A stretch of 64,000 nucleotides of DNA from contig NZ_VEEP01000004.1 of assembly GCF_007678455.1 (NCBI RefSeq), positions 186,001-250,000 of the forward strand, given 5' to 3'. The notes below the pieces were generated by a model. It was not told where the DNA came from and did no database searches. It worked only from the letters and a program-made list of their open reading frames with translations. This DNA comes from Cytobacillus oceanisediminis 2691 (GTDB lineage Bacteria; Bacillota; Bacilli; Bacillales; Cytobacillaceae). This document shows, piece after piece, positions 49,210-56,647 of the stretch. A program made the position numbers and the translations under genes. Within the stretch, counting starts at the first letter, position 1, and every line of letters starts with the position of its first letter.

Positions 49210-49494
49210 TTGGAATTCTTACTTTTATTCGGTCTTCATTTTTTCATTATGGGTTCACTGGTCATGTTGTTTAGCGGGATTATCACTTTTCTCCTGCCGA
49301 GAATGCATTTCCTGATCACTATTTCCTTATTCGGGATTGTTGGGTTACTGTATGCTGTCATTTTTGAAGTGATGGATCTTGCAATATTCGCGGTTTTCTA
49401 CAATATGATCTTTTCCCTGATCGCGGTTGGTCTCGTTAAATTAGGATTTTATTTTAAAAAGGTTGCTGACCGGCAGAGAGAAAAAATAGCCTAA
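49210..49494 (+). CDS. Small membrane protein, function unknown
   Basis: The 94-residue product has three hydrophobic segments (about 3-28, 32-52 and 54-82) and a basic end (KKVADRQREKIA). The start is TTG behind GGGGGAG, 88 bases after the phosphatase gene. A clear terminator follows. I do not recognise the family. Confidence 0.65.
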   Translation: MEFLLLFGLHFFIMGSLVMLFSGIITFLLPRMHFLITISLFGIVGLLYAVIFEVMDLAIFAVFYNMIFSLIAVGLVKLGFYFKKVADRQREKIA

Positions 49495-49500
49495 TCTTTA

Positions 49501-49527
49501 AAACCAGGAGAGAATCCTGGTTTTTTT
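49501..49527 (+). terminator. Terminator after the small membrane gene
   Basis: AAACCAGGA and TCCTGGTTT pair across GAGAA and are followed by a T-run that runs straight into the -35 region of the cad promoter. Confidence 0.9.
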
Positions 49528-49528
49528 A

Positions 49529-49581
49529 TTGACATTCAAACGGCGGTTTGAATATTATATACTCAAATGATTATTTGAATG
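49529..49581 (+). promoter_or_regulatory. cad-type promoter with two CadC-like operators
   Basis: TTGACA (49529-49534), an 18-base spacer and TATTAT (49553-49558) form a good sigma-A promoter. The spacer with its edges is the palindrome ATTCAAAC-GGCG-GTTTGAAT. Just downstream, TCAAAT-GATT-ATTTGA lies within TATACTCAAAT to ATTTGAATG, which closely matches the known CadC operator of cadmium-resistance operons. The operator outlives the gene it controlled. Confidence 0.75.
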
Positions 49582-49595
49582 AGGTGGATGATAAG

Positions 49596-49770
49596 TTGAA
49601 GGAGCAGGATGTCTGTCAGGTCAATTGTGTCCATAGTGATAAGGTTGAAGAGGTAGCTGGGAAGTTTAAGGAACAAAATACTGCAGATTGTTATTCCTGG
49701 AGAAAAGATTGCTCTGGATGGAGAAGTGGTTGCTGGCTGCTGGGCTGCTTTTAGAGTCAAAAGTAATTAG
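49596..49770 (+). pseudogene. Fused remnant of cadC and cadA (cadmium resistance)
   Basis: From a TTG at 49596 the frame reads LKEQDVCQVNCVHSDKVEEV, the N terminus of CadC-type ArsR repressors with its metal-site cysteines, then stops resembling CadC after about 29 codons. From about 49678, in the next frame, the sequence reads ILQIVIPGEKIALDGEVVAG, the actuator-domain motif of CadA-type P1B ATPases. It then diverges and ends at TAG (49768-49770). The simplest reading is a deletion that joined the starts of the two genes, followed by decay. The helix-turn-helix and all catalytic ATPase motifs are gone, so no function is expected. Confidence 0.65.
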
Positions 49771-49796
49771 AACTTTGCATTTGGGATCAGATTGGG

Positions 49797-50426
49797 GTGG
49801 ACGCTATTAATAATTCCTGGAATAAGATCATTTACAAAGGCTGGGCGCCGATTTATGATGCGATTTTCAATGCCGGCCCTTTTTCCAAGGCGAGAGAGAA
49901 ACTTTTTAAAGACTTACACTTGCAGCCTGGGGACAAAGTGCTTTTTGTTGGTGCAGGCACAGGAGCAGACATCGAGCGCTTGCCCTATGAACAGCTGGAT
50001 ATCACTGCAATCGATTATTCAGAGGATATGCTTCAGAAAGCAAAGGATAAATTCCAGGGCTCAAAGATTACTTTTTTAAAAATGGATGCCCAGCAGCTGG
50101 ACTTTGCTGATGATGCCTTTGATTATGTTGTGGGAAGTTTAATTTTATCCGTCGTCCCCGACCATAGAAGGGCGTTTGCCGAGATGGTAAGAGTATGCCG
50201 GGAGGATGGCCTGGTGCTGGTCTTCGATAAGTTTGCTCAGCCAGGGAAAGGACTTTCCTTCGTCAAGAAAGCCTTCAGGCATGTGATCAAGCTGCTTGGG
50301 ACCGACATCGGCGTATCCTTTGAGGAAGCCTGCTCAACAGAAAAAGACAGAATCCGATTGATTGCTGATGAAGGCGTTATGTTCGGGGATATGTACCGCA
50401 GGATTTTGCTGGTGAAGGGCAGTTAA
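49797..50426 (+). CDS. Class I SAM-dependent methyltransferase
   Basis: The 209-residue protein has the Rossmann-like motifs VLFVGAGTGADIERLPY (motif I) and ITAIDYSEDMLQKAKDKF. LKMDAQQLDFADDAFDYVVG and GLVLVFDKFAQPG follow, as in UbiE/Methyltransf_11 enzymes. The substrate is unknown. The start is probably the GTG at 49797, but there is no strong ribosome site. It follows the cad remnant directly and may once have been part of that metal-resistance cluster. Confidence 0.8.
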   Translation: MDAINNSWNKIIYKGWAPIYDAIFNAGPFSKAREKLFKDLHLQPGDKVLFVGAGTGADIERLPYEQLDITAIDYSEDMLQKAKDKFQGSKITFLKMDAQQLDFADDAFDYVVGSLILSVVPDHRRAFAEMVRVCREDGLVLVFDKFAQPGKGLSFVKKAFRHVIKLLGTDIGVSFEEACSTEKDRIRLIADEGVMFGDMYRRILLVKGS

Positions 50427-50442
50427 ATAAATGATTTCATGG

Positions 50443-50477
50443 AAAGAGGGGCTGTTTTGATGACAGTCTCTTTTTCT
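50443..50477 (+). terminator. Terminator after the methyltransferase gene
   Basis: AGAGGGGCTGT and ACAGTCTCT form an imperfect stem, followed by TTTTTC. Confidence 0.65.
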
Positions 50478-50513
50478 ATGGGGTTACTGTATTAGTAAAC
50501 TGATCTAAGACAT

Positions 50514-50610
50514 ATGACGGACAGAAATTCATGAAAAGCGCACGAAAGTGTCCGTCATCAAGGCTATGACGGACAGAAATTGGTGAAAAGCGCAGGAAAG
50601 TGTCCGTCAT
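50514..50610. repeat. 52-bp-period repeat array C (two units)
   Basis: Two copies, at 50514-50558 and 50566-50610, each consist of ATGACGGACA, 25 bases and TGTCCGTCAT. The ten-base arms are perfectly complementary in both copies, and seven bases lie between units. The 25-base interiors (GAAATTCATGAAAAGCGCAC and similar) differ at a few places. It lies between convergent terminators of the methyltransferase and namA genes. Confidence 0.9.
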
Positions 50611-50634
50611 TCATATTAAACTCGTTTTAAGCAA

Positions 50635-50672
50635 AAAGAGGCATCCAGAGTATTATTCTGGATGCCTCTTTA
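50635..50672 (-). terminator. Terminator of namA
   Basis: A 15-bp perfect stem, AAAGAGGCATCCAGA with its complement around a seven-base loop, with a T-run on the minus-strand side. Confidence 0.85.
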
Positions 50673-50697
50673 GACACAATGATTATTTTAGTTTTGC

Positions 50698-51720
50698 TTA
50701 AAATATCCATCCTCGTTCATATTGCTTAGGCGATTCGATGCTTGTTCCAAGCTCTTTGGCCGCAGTTCTTGGCCAATATGGATCGCGAAGCAGTTCTCGG
50801 GCTATGAAAATCAGATCGGAGCGATCATTCTGCAGGATTTCTTCAGCCTGGATACCGGTTGTGATCAACCCGACAGCTCCGGTAGCCACATCGGCTCCAT
50901 GTTTGATTTTTTCAGCAAACTTGACCTGGTAGCCTGGGTAGGCGTGGATTCTTGCTGGCACAACCGCGCCGGAGCTGACATCAATTAAATCAACCCCAAA
51001 TTCTTTCATGGATGCACCAATTTTTACATAATCATCGGCAGTCAGGCCATCTTCCTGATAATCGCATGCAGAAACACGGACAAACAGAGGGCCGTCCCAC
51101 ACTGTTTTTACCTCTTCAAGGATTTCGCTAAGGAAGCGGAAACGGTTCTCGTCAGTGCCGCCGTATTCGTCTTCCCGTTTGTTTGTAAGAGGGGAGAGGA
51201 ACTGGTTGATCAAATACCCGTGTGCCGCATGAATTTCTATCACATCGAAGCCTGCACGCTTAGCTCTTTCAGCAGCCTTCCTGAATGCCTCGACAGTTTC
51301 CTTGATTTCTTCCGCCGTCATTTCCTTTGGTTCCTTATACTTTTCATCAAAAGCGATTGCAGAAGGGGCGATGATTTCATCACGCAATGCTGCTTTTCGG
51401 CCGGCATGTGCCAGCTGGATACCAGCTGCGGCGCCGTTCTGCTTGATTTGTTCAGTCAGTCTTGTAAGCCCGGGAACATGCTCATCGCTCCAGATACCCA
51501 GGTCCTGATGCGAAATCCGGCCCTGCGGTGTGACTGCAGTTGCTTCGAGAATGACCAAGCCTACCTGGCCGACAGCACGGCTTACATAGTGAGTCATATG
51601 GAAGTCTGTGACGGTCCCGTCTTCTTTTTCACATGAATACATGCACATCGGTGCCATGACAATCCTGTTTTTCAGGGTTAAATCTTTGATTTTATAAGGG
51701 GAAAATAATTTCTTTTCCAA
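50698..51720 (-). CDS. namA: NADPH dehydrogenase NamA (old yellow enzyme, YqjM)
   Basis: NamA is an FMN enzyme that reduces activated C=C bonds of enones and some nitro compounds. The 340-residue protein has the N-terminal [16 protein letters not shown], whose Cys sits at the flavin in the YqjM subclass. [10 protein letters not shown], the [19 protein letters not shown] active-site segment with paired His, and the C-terminal flavin-phosphate region [13 protein letters not shown] follow. The start is TTG with an AAGGAGG site eight bases before it. It begins a minus-strand run that matches yqjM-yqjO in B. subtilis. Confidence 0.94.
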   Translation of the reverse strand: MEKKLFSPYKIKDLTLKNRIVMAPMCMYSCEKEDGTVTDFHMTHYVSRAVGQVGLVILEATAVTPQGRISHQDLGIWSDEHVPGLTRLTEQIKQNGAAAGIQLAHAGRKAALRDEIIAPSAIAFDEKYKEPKEMTAEEIKETVEAFRKAAERAKRAGFDVIEIHAAHGYLINQFLSPLTNKREDEYGGTDENRFRFLSEILEEVKTVWDGPLFVRVSACDYQEDGLTADDYVKIGASMKEFGVDLIDVSSGAVVPARIHAYPGYQVKFAEKIKHGADVATGAVGLITTGIQAEEILQNDRSDLIFIARELLRDPYWPRTAAKELGTSIESPKQYERGWIF

Positions 51721-51800
51721 TCCAGCAGCCTCCTTTTATTTCGCTATCCAAAATATATTTTTAGTATAACAGGGCTTTAAGAGGAAAGGAAAAATTGTAC

Positions 51801-52949
51801 TCACCGTAATGTGTTTTTTCTTAATTCCGCCAGCGTATATTTCGTTCCGCGCCAGATGATGCCGCCTCTTTTCATAGTCAGGTAGCTTGCTCTTAAGATG
51901 GAGAAAATGAACAGCAGGGCCGTAAAGGGCAGGACAAGGAACAGCCATGGTGAAAATTGGGTCATTTTCTTGGTTACCATCACATACAGAACAGCCAAGA
52001 ATGCGAGATTAACAGCACTAAGGATTGCAACAGACTGGTTACCCGAAAAAACAGTGAAGAACGGTAAGACCTGTGAAACAAAGACACCGAACACCGAAAA
52101 CAGCACCATGCTGATCCTGTAGTGAAGGCCGGCGAAGGTGTTTTTCTCCAGCCCGCCTAAAGCCTCGCCGAGGGTTTGGTACCATTCCACTTCAATTAAC
52201 GTCATAGCCGTGACAATCCGCTGCTTAAGACCCTGGCGCTTTACCATCATCCCCAGCTGCAAATCATCATCAGGCCGCATTTTTATATATTCATGGGTAC
52301 CGACTTTTTCATAAGCCGACCGGGTGATCATATTGAATGCACCGATGCCGACTCCCGTTTTCGACCGGGGGTTATTGCCGAGCCACGGTCGCTTGTAATA
52401 AGAAAAGCCAAATAAGAAAAACGCTACGAAGGCCTTCAGCCAGAAGGGCTTTGCACTAAGGTTCGGGGCGGCGGTCAAATGATCGAGGCTATGTTCCTCA
52501 AAATAACCGACCGCTCTTGAAAAAGCCTCGGGATGATACATGACATCAGCGTCGGTAAATAAGATCAGGCGGCCCGACGCGAGCTGAAACCCTTTATAGA
52601 GAGCGTGGTTCTTGCCGAGCCACCCTTCTGGCAGACTCTCGATATGAATCACTTGAATTCTTGAATCCGAGCCTTTCAGGTTTTCCATCACATTTCCGGT
52701 ACCATCCTCGGATCGGTCATTGACGAGGATCCACTCGGTATTTTTATAGGTTTGCGCCAGCTGGGTGAGGACGCTTTGTGTAATATGTTCTTCTTCATTC
52801 CTGGCAGCCACGATTACGCTGAGGAGCGGTTCTTGGTCAGCACCCCCTGCTTTTTCGAGTGAATCCAATTTCCTGAAGCCAATCAAGGCATCGATTGTTG
52901 CCAATATCCAGATGACTAAAGTTAAAGACAGTAAAATTAAAAGCACCAT
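51801..52949 (-). CDS. Membrane-bound family 2 glycosyltransferase
   Basis: The 382-residue protein has an N-terminal membrane segment (about 2-22) and a GT2 catalytic domain with LLSVIVAARNEEEHI, WILVNDRSEDGT and the metal motif LFTDADVMYHP. MRPDDDLQLGMMVKRQG follows, and three or four membrane segments form the C-terminal third. This layout resembles HpnB/CrtQ-type enzymes that act on hydrophobic acceptors, but the acceptor is not known. The ATG follows CAGGGACGTG. It lies between proC and namA; the B. subtilis yqjN at this place is unrelated. Confidence 0.85.
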   Translation of the reverse strand: MVLLILLSLTLVIWILATIDALIGFRKLDSLEKAGGADQEPLLSVIVAARNEEEHITQSVLTQLAQTYKNTEWILVNDRSEDGTGNVMENLKGSDSRIQVIHIESLPEGWLGKNHALYKGFQLASGRLILFTDADVMYHPEAFSRAVGYFEEHSLDHLTAAPNLSAKPFWLKAFVAFFLFGFSYYKRPWLGNNPRSKTGVGIGAFNMITRSAYEKVGTHEYIKMRPDDDLQLGMMVKRQGLKQRIVTAMTLIEVEWYQTLGEALGGLEKNTFAGLHYRISMVLFSVFGVFVSQVLPFFTVFSGNQSVAILSAVNLAFLAVLYVMVTKKMTQFSPWLFLVLPFTALLFIFSILRASYLTMKRGGIIWRGTKYTLAELRKNTLR

Positions 52950-53006
52950 TCACACGTCCCTGTGTTTTTTCTCCATTGTAGAGAAACAGGGGACCGGTTT
53001 GCAATT

Positions 53007-53852
53007 TTAAAGAGGCCGGTTTGCGGCTGCCAGTTCATTGCCCAGCAGACGGCCAAGCTTTTTTGATTGGGAGGTGGCTTCCTTGATGCAGGATACAAAA
53101 GCGGACTGTACTCCGTGCTGTTCAAGTACCTTGATGCCTGCCTCAGTCGTTCCACCTGGGCTGGTTACCTCAAAGCGGAGCTGTGCAGGTTCCTTATCAG
53201 AGTGTGTCAGCATTTCCGCTGCGCCCAGCAGCGTCTGGATAATCAGCTGCTTTGCTGTCTGTTTTTCAAGACCTATTTCGGCAGCGCTTTTTTCCATTGC
53301 TTCGACAAGGTAATATATATAGGCTGGCCCGCTGCCAGATAATCCTGTAACGGCGTCCAGCTGATATTCCTCAACGATTGTCGTCAGGCCGATTGTGTTA
53401 AAAAGCTCCTGAACAAGCGTCTTCTGTACTTCACTTACACCGGAATTCACGGCCAGGGCTGTTGCCGATTTGCCAATCGCAGCTGAGGTGTTTGGCATTG
53501 CCCTGACCACGGCAAGGGACTTTTCGGCAGCCGTTTCAATGGCGTCAATCGAAACGCCAGCTAGGACGGAAATGATCAGCATCCCTTCAGATAAATATGG
53601 CTTAATCTCCTCTATCGCTCCTGCTGCATCCTTTGGCTTCATTGCCAGGACAATAGCATCCGCGTCCTTAAAAAGAATTCCACTATCATATGTCGCCTTT
53701 ATTCCATATTTCTGCTCCAATGTTTTCAATCTGTCACTATCTTGTTTGTTTGTAACCCATATTTGCTCTCCCGGAAGAAGCCCGCTTGCCCCTATCCCGG
53801 AAATCATTGCTTCCGCCATCGATCCTGCTCCAACAAAAACAAGCTTCTTCAT
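53007..53852 (-). CDS. proC: Pyrroline-5-carboxylate reductase
   Basis: The enzyme reduces pyrroline-5-carboxylate to proline with NAD(P)H, the last step of proline synthesis. From the ATG at 53852 it is 281 residues, with the nucleotide motif FVGAGSMAEAMISGI, VRAMPNTSAAIG, and the catalytic-domain signature GLSGSGPAYIYYLVEAM, then TSPGGTTEAGI. The frame is open to 53897, but that ATG lies inside the T-box terminator. The chosen ATG has a GGAGGCG site. It corresponds to yqjO (proI) and is controlled by a proline T-box leader. Confidence 0.94.
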   Translation of the reverse strand: MKKLVFVGAGSMAEAMISGIGASGLLPGEQIWVTNKQDSDRLKTLEQKYGIKATYDSGILFKDADAIVLAMKPKDAAGAIEEIKPYLSEGMLIISVLAGVSIDAIETAAEKSLAVVRAMPNTSAAIGKSATALAVNSGVSEVQKTLVQELFNTIGLTTIVEEYQLDAVTGLSGSGPAYIYYLVEAMEKSAAEIGLEKQTAKQLIIQTLLGAAEMLTHSDKEPAQLRFEVTSPGGTTEAGIKVLEQHGVQSAFVSCIKEATSQSKKLGRLLGNELAAANRPL

Positions 53853-53894
53853 CAGATTCGCCTCCATAAGTTTATGTTTTCGGTTATTGAAATA

Positions 53895-54125
53895 CAAAAA
53901 GGCCCTTCATCCATAAAAGGACGAAAGGCCATGCTTCCGTGGTACCACCTTCATTCACTTTTTCGGCGTTTGCCGAATAAGTGCAGCTCAACATCCGTTA
54001 ACGCCGGTATACGTCCAGGTTTGCCTGGCAGCTCGCAAGGTAGGTTTCAACATGAAGAGGGCCGCGGAGCCTTTCAGCCGGTGGACTCCACTCTCTAACA
54101 CCATTCCTGTCTACTCGTCTTGCTC
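53895..54125 (-). promoter_or_regulatory. Proline-specific T-box riboswitch before proC
   Basis: The minus-strand leader has the conserved T-box AAGGTGGTACCACGGAAGC (around 53933-53951). A terminator follows, formed by GGCCTTTCGTCC and GGATGAAGGGCC with TTTTT. Upstream is a long stem I with AGAGAG and GCTGAAAG elements. The specifier region reads GAAACCTACC, giving CCT (Pro) as the likely codon, which agrees with the downstream gene. Uncharged tRNA-Pro should favour the antiterminator and read-through. Confidence 0.9.
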
Positions 54126-54161
54126 AAGTGCTTTTGAAAAGTTTACGAAATTTTAATAGTG

Positions 54162-54191
54162 ATTATGCAAGAAAGACAACCTCTGTGTCAA
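54162..54191 (-). promoter_or_regulatory. Promoter of the proC T-box transcript
   Basis: On the minus strand TTGACA, an 18-base spacer and CATAAT. Transcription would start near 54155, just before the T-box stem I. The remaining roughly 180 bases to yqjP are AT-rich with no other recognised element. Confidence 0.6.
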
Positions 54192-54376
54192 GAGAAAATT
54201 AAAAAGTTTTTAGTTTTTTCTGAAAGTAAAAGTTGAAAATAATGACTTTTGTTCATTTTAAAGGTAAACTTTATTTTATATTGAAAAAATACCAGGACCA
54301 ATAAAGTTGAATGATTTCTTGAACAAACAATCACTTTACCTTATAGAAAAATAATGTTTTGGGGTGTATAGATAAT

Positions 54377-55342
54377 ATGGCTGAATGGAAAGATGGAATT
54401 GCCAAACTGACTTTGCCGACTCCTTTCCCGGTCGGTGATGTGAACGCATATTTAGTAAAAGGGGACAGGTTGACACTTGTTGATGCGGGTACAAAAACGG
54501 AAGAGTCCTGGGAGTCGTTCAAATCCCAGCTGGCTGATTTGAAACTGAAGCCGGAAGATATCGAGCAGGTCATCCTGACACATGATCATCCGGACCATGT
54601 TGGAATGCTGGACTACCTTTCACAAGATCTTGAGGTCTATGGACATCATCTGAATGAAAGGTGGATTAACAGGACTTCGGAATTCGAGAAGAAACATCAG
54701 GAATTCTATGAGAATTTCTTCTTGCAGTCGGCAATACCTGATCATTTTTTTGTGCCATCGATGAAAATCATGAAAAAGACATTAGTATTTTCTTGCAATC
54801 GCTCGTTGACCGGGACTATTTCAGAAAATGACATTCCCCCGGCACTGCCGGGATGGAGGGTGATCGAGACACCGGGACATGCACAGAGCCATATTGTGCT
54901 GCTGCGTGAAAAAGACGGCACAATGATTGCTGGTGATACGATTCTTGCCGGAATTTCGCCAAATCCATTGCTCGAACCGCCGCTGCCAGGTGAAACAGAA
55001 AGACCGAAGCCGCTGGTCCAATATAATGCAACCTTGAAAAAACTGCAGCAGTACCCGATAGGACTGGTATACACTGGTCATGGAACGGAGATAACGGATT
55101 TGCACAACTTGATTGAAAAGAGGCTCGCCCGCCAGCACGACCGTGCCATGCAGGTCAGAGGAATGCTCGGGGGCAGGGAGCTTACTGTTTTTGAGATCTG
55201 CAAATTGCTTTTCCCGACGGTATATGAACGTGAACTGAACCTGACGATTTCGGAAACCGTCGGACAACTTGATTATTTACAATCCCTGGATGCCATTTCA
55301 GCCAGGGAAGAAGGAACCTCCTTCGTTTATACAGCAAAATGA
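54377..55342 (+). CDS. yqjP: MBL-fold metallo-hydrolase YqjP
   Basis: The 321-residue protein is a metallo-beta-lactamase-fold hydrolase. It has LVDAGTKTEESWE, the zinc motif THDHPDHVG near residue 67, the second His in ETPGHAQSHIVLL, the bridging Asp in IAGDTILAG, and the last His in YTGHGTEI. A C-terminal winged-helix-like part (EICKLLFPTVYE) recalls the LACTB2/YqjP subgroup, some members of which act on RNA. The ATG at 54377 lies behind GGGGTG; the TTG at 54359 overlaps that site. The substrate is unknown. Confidence 0.85.
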   Translation: MAEWKDGIAKLTLPTPFPVGDVNAYLVKGDRLTLVDAGTKTEESWESFKSQLADLKLKPEDIEQVILTHDHPDHVGMLDYLSQDLEVYGHHLNERWINRTSEFEKKHQEFYENFFLQSAIPDHFFVPSMKIMKKTLVFSCNRSLTGTISENDIPPALPGWRVIETPGHAQSHIVLLREKDGTMIAGDTILAGISPNPLLEPPLPGETERPKPLVQYNATLKKLQQYPIGLVYTGHGTEITDLHNLIEKRLARQHDRAMQVRGMLGGRELTVFEICKLLFPTVYERELNLTISETVGQLDYLQSLDAISAREEGTSFVYTAK

Positions 55343-55353
55343 GGTGAAAGTGG

Positions 55354-56145
55354 ATGCAATCTTTAAAAGGGAAAAATATTATTATCACCGGTGCCTCGGG
55401 CGGAATCGGGGCTGAGATTGCCAGGCTTTGCGCTGCGCGTGGAGCGAATCTTGTCCTTTTGGCCCGGAGTATCGATAAACTGGAAATATTAAAAAAAGAA
55501 TTGCAATCGAAGTACGCCATTAATATCCATGCACGGCAGCTGGATGTTTCAGACCCAGAAGCAGTCAAGAAAGTTTTTTTTGAGGTGCTTTCTGACATCC
55601 GCTATGTCGACATATTGGTCAATAATGCAGGGTTCGGCGTTTTTGATTTTGCCCACGAAGTGAAAATGGATGAAATAAAATCGATGTTCGATGTCAATGT
55701 GGTCGGCTTGATTGCATGCACTTCCATGGTTCTTCCAGGCATGAAGCAGCGGCAGAGCGGCCATATCATCAACATCGCTTCCCAGGCAGGCAAAATAGCT
55801 ACGCCAAAATCGAGTGTCTACTCGGCAACAAAGCATGCGGTGCTCGGCTACACGAACAGTCTTCGCATGGAGGTTGCTGATGACCGAATCTTTGTCACTT
55901 CTGTCAATCCGGGACCGATTGAGACCAACTTCTTTAATATTGCGGATAAGCAGGGGACGTATGTGAAAAGTGTCAAAAGGTTCATGCTCAAGCCGGAATA
56001 TGTGGCGAAGCAGGTAGTCGACCGGATGATGACAAAGACAAGGGAAATCAATCTGCCGCGATGGATGAACGCAGGCAGCAAATTCTATGCCCTGTTTCCC
56101 CGGACTTTTGAATTATTTGGCAAAAATATCTTCAATAAAAAGTAA
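55354..56145 (+). CDS. yqjQ: Short-chain dehydrogenase/reductase YqjQ
   Basis: The 263-residue classical SDR has the cofactor motif ITGASGGIGAEIARL near residues 10-24, LVNNAGFGVFDF, the catalytic Ser in IINIASQAGK, the YSATKHA motif (Tyr and Lys about 155-159) and VNPGPIETNF. The C-terminal tail is longer and basic (PRTFELFGKNIFNKK). It follows yqjP by 11 bases with a GAGGTGAAAG site, and the pair is the same in B. subtilis. The substrate is not known. Confidence 0.9.
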   Translation: MQSLKGKNIIITGASGGIGAEIARLCAARGANLVLLARSIDKLEILKKELQSKYAINIHARQLDVSDPEAVKKVFFEVLSDIRYVDILVNNAGFGVFDFAHEVKMDEIKSMFDVNVVGLIACTSMVLPGMKQRQSGHIINIASQAGKIATPKSSVYSATKHAVLGYTNSLRMEVADDRIFVTSVNPGPIETNFFNIADKQGTYVKSVKRFMLKPEYVAKQVVDRMMTKTREINLPRWMNAGSKFYALFPRTFELFGKNIFNKK

Positions 56146-56152
56146 ACTTCCA

Positions 56153-56180
56153 GACCGCCAGATTTTTTGGCGGTTTTTTA
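56153..56180 (+). terminator. Terminator after yqjQ
   Basis: ACCGCCA and TGGCGGT pair around GATTTTT and are followed by TTTTT. Confidence 0.8.
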
Positions 56181-56232
56181 AATTGATGAACGGACGGTAT
56201 TAAAGATTAATCTATTCTATGTTGGCCCTATT

Positions 56233-56424
56233 TTAGGTAACAATAAATTCATAAACCGCATCATTGATGATGTCATGTAAATCCGCCTCGGGATCCTCGT
56301 TTTTCATTCCAGCGATCTTTTCATATATTTCTTCGAATTCAGCTTCTCCAAATGGGAGCGATTCATCATGCCGATACTGCACAAAGCACTTTTGGACCAT
56401 TTTGCGAATGAGTTTTTTATCCAT
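56233..56424 (-). CDS. yqzH: YqzH-like small protein
   Basis: The 63-residue protein (MDKKLIRKMVQKCFVQYRHD at the start, DLHDIINDAVYEFIVT at the end) matches YqzH in length and position. The frame is open to 56484 with two ATGs near the ribosome site GAGGTG; the one at 56424 has the correct spacing. It converges on yqjQ and is divergent from the polymerase gene. Function is unknown. Confidence 0.8.
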   Translation of the reverse strand: MDKKLIRKMVQKCFVQYRHDESLPFGEAEFEEIYEKIAGMKNEDPEADLHDIINDAVYEFIVT

Positions 56425-56558
56425 CGTCATACACCTCTTTCCCTGATTATAATCGGAAATCCTCATGGGAAACACCCTTCGCAAAAATCTCCAATCCTGG
56501 GACGACTCCCCATTTTCACCTTAATTAAGTCAGTCACCCGGAAAATTTCCATTGAAAC

Positions 56559-56611
56559 CGAACGCATATTCGCTTAATATAATGGGTATAACGATACGGA
56601 ACAAACGTTCT
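56559..56611 (+). promoter_or_regulatory. Two LexA (SOS) boxes before polYA
   Basis: GGAACAAACGTTCT (56598-56611) matches the Bacillus SOS box CGAACRNRYGTTYC in 12 of 14 positions, with the core intact. CGAACGCATATTCG (56559-56572) also matches 12 of 14. They flank a TATAAT at 56578-56583, so LexA would cover the promoter of the polymerase gene. Confidence 0.65.
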
Positions 56612-56647
56612 TATTTTTTGAAAACTTGCCGAAAGGAGAGGGAAGAC

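Noticed and set aside
53853-53897. Extended proC start at 53897
   Set aside because: The codons would lie inside the T-box terminator, and the ATG at 53852 has a proper ribosome site and the canonical N terminus.
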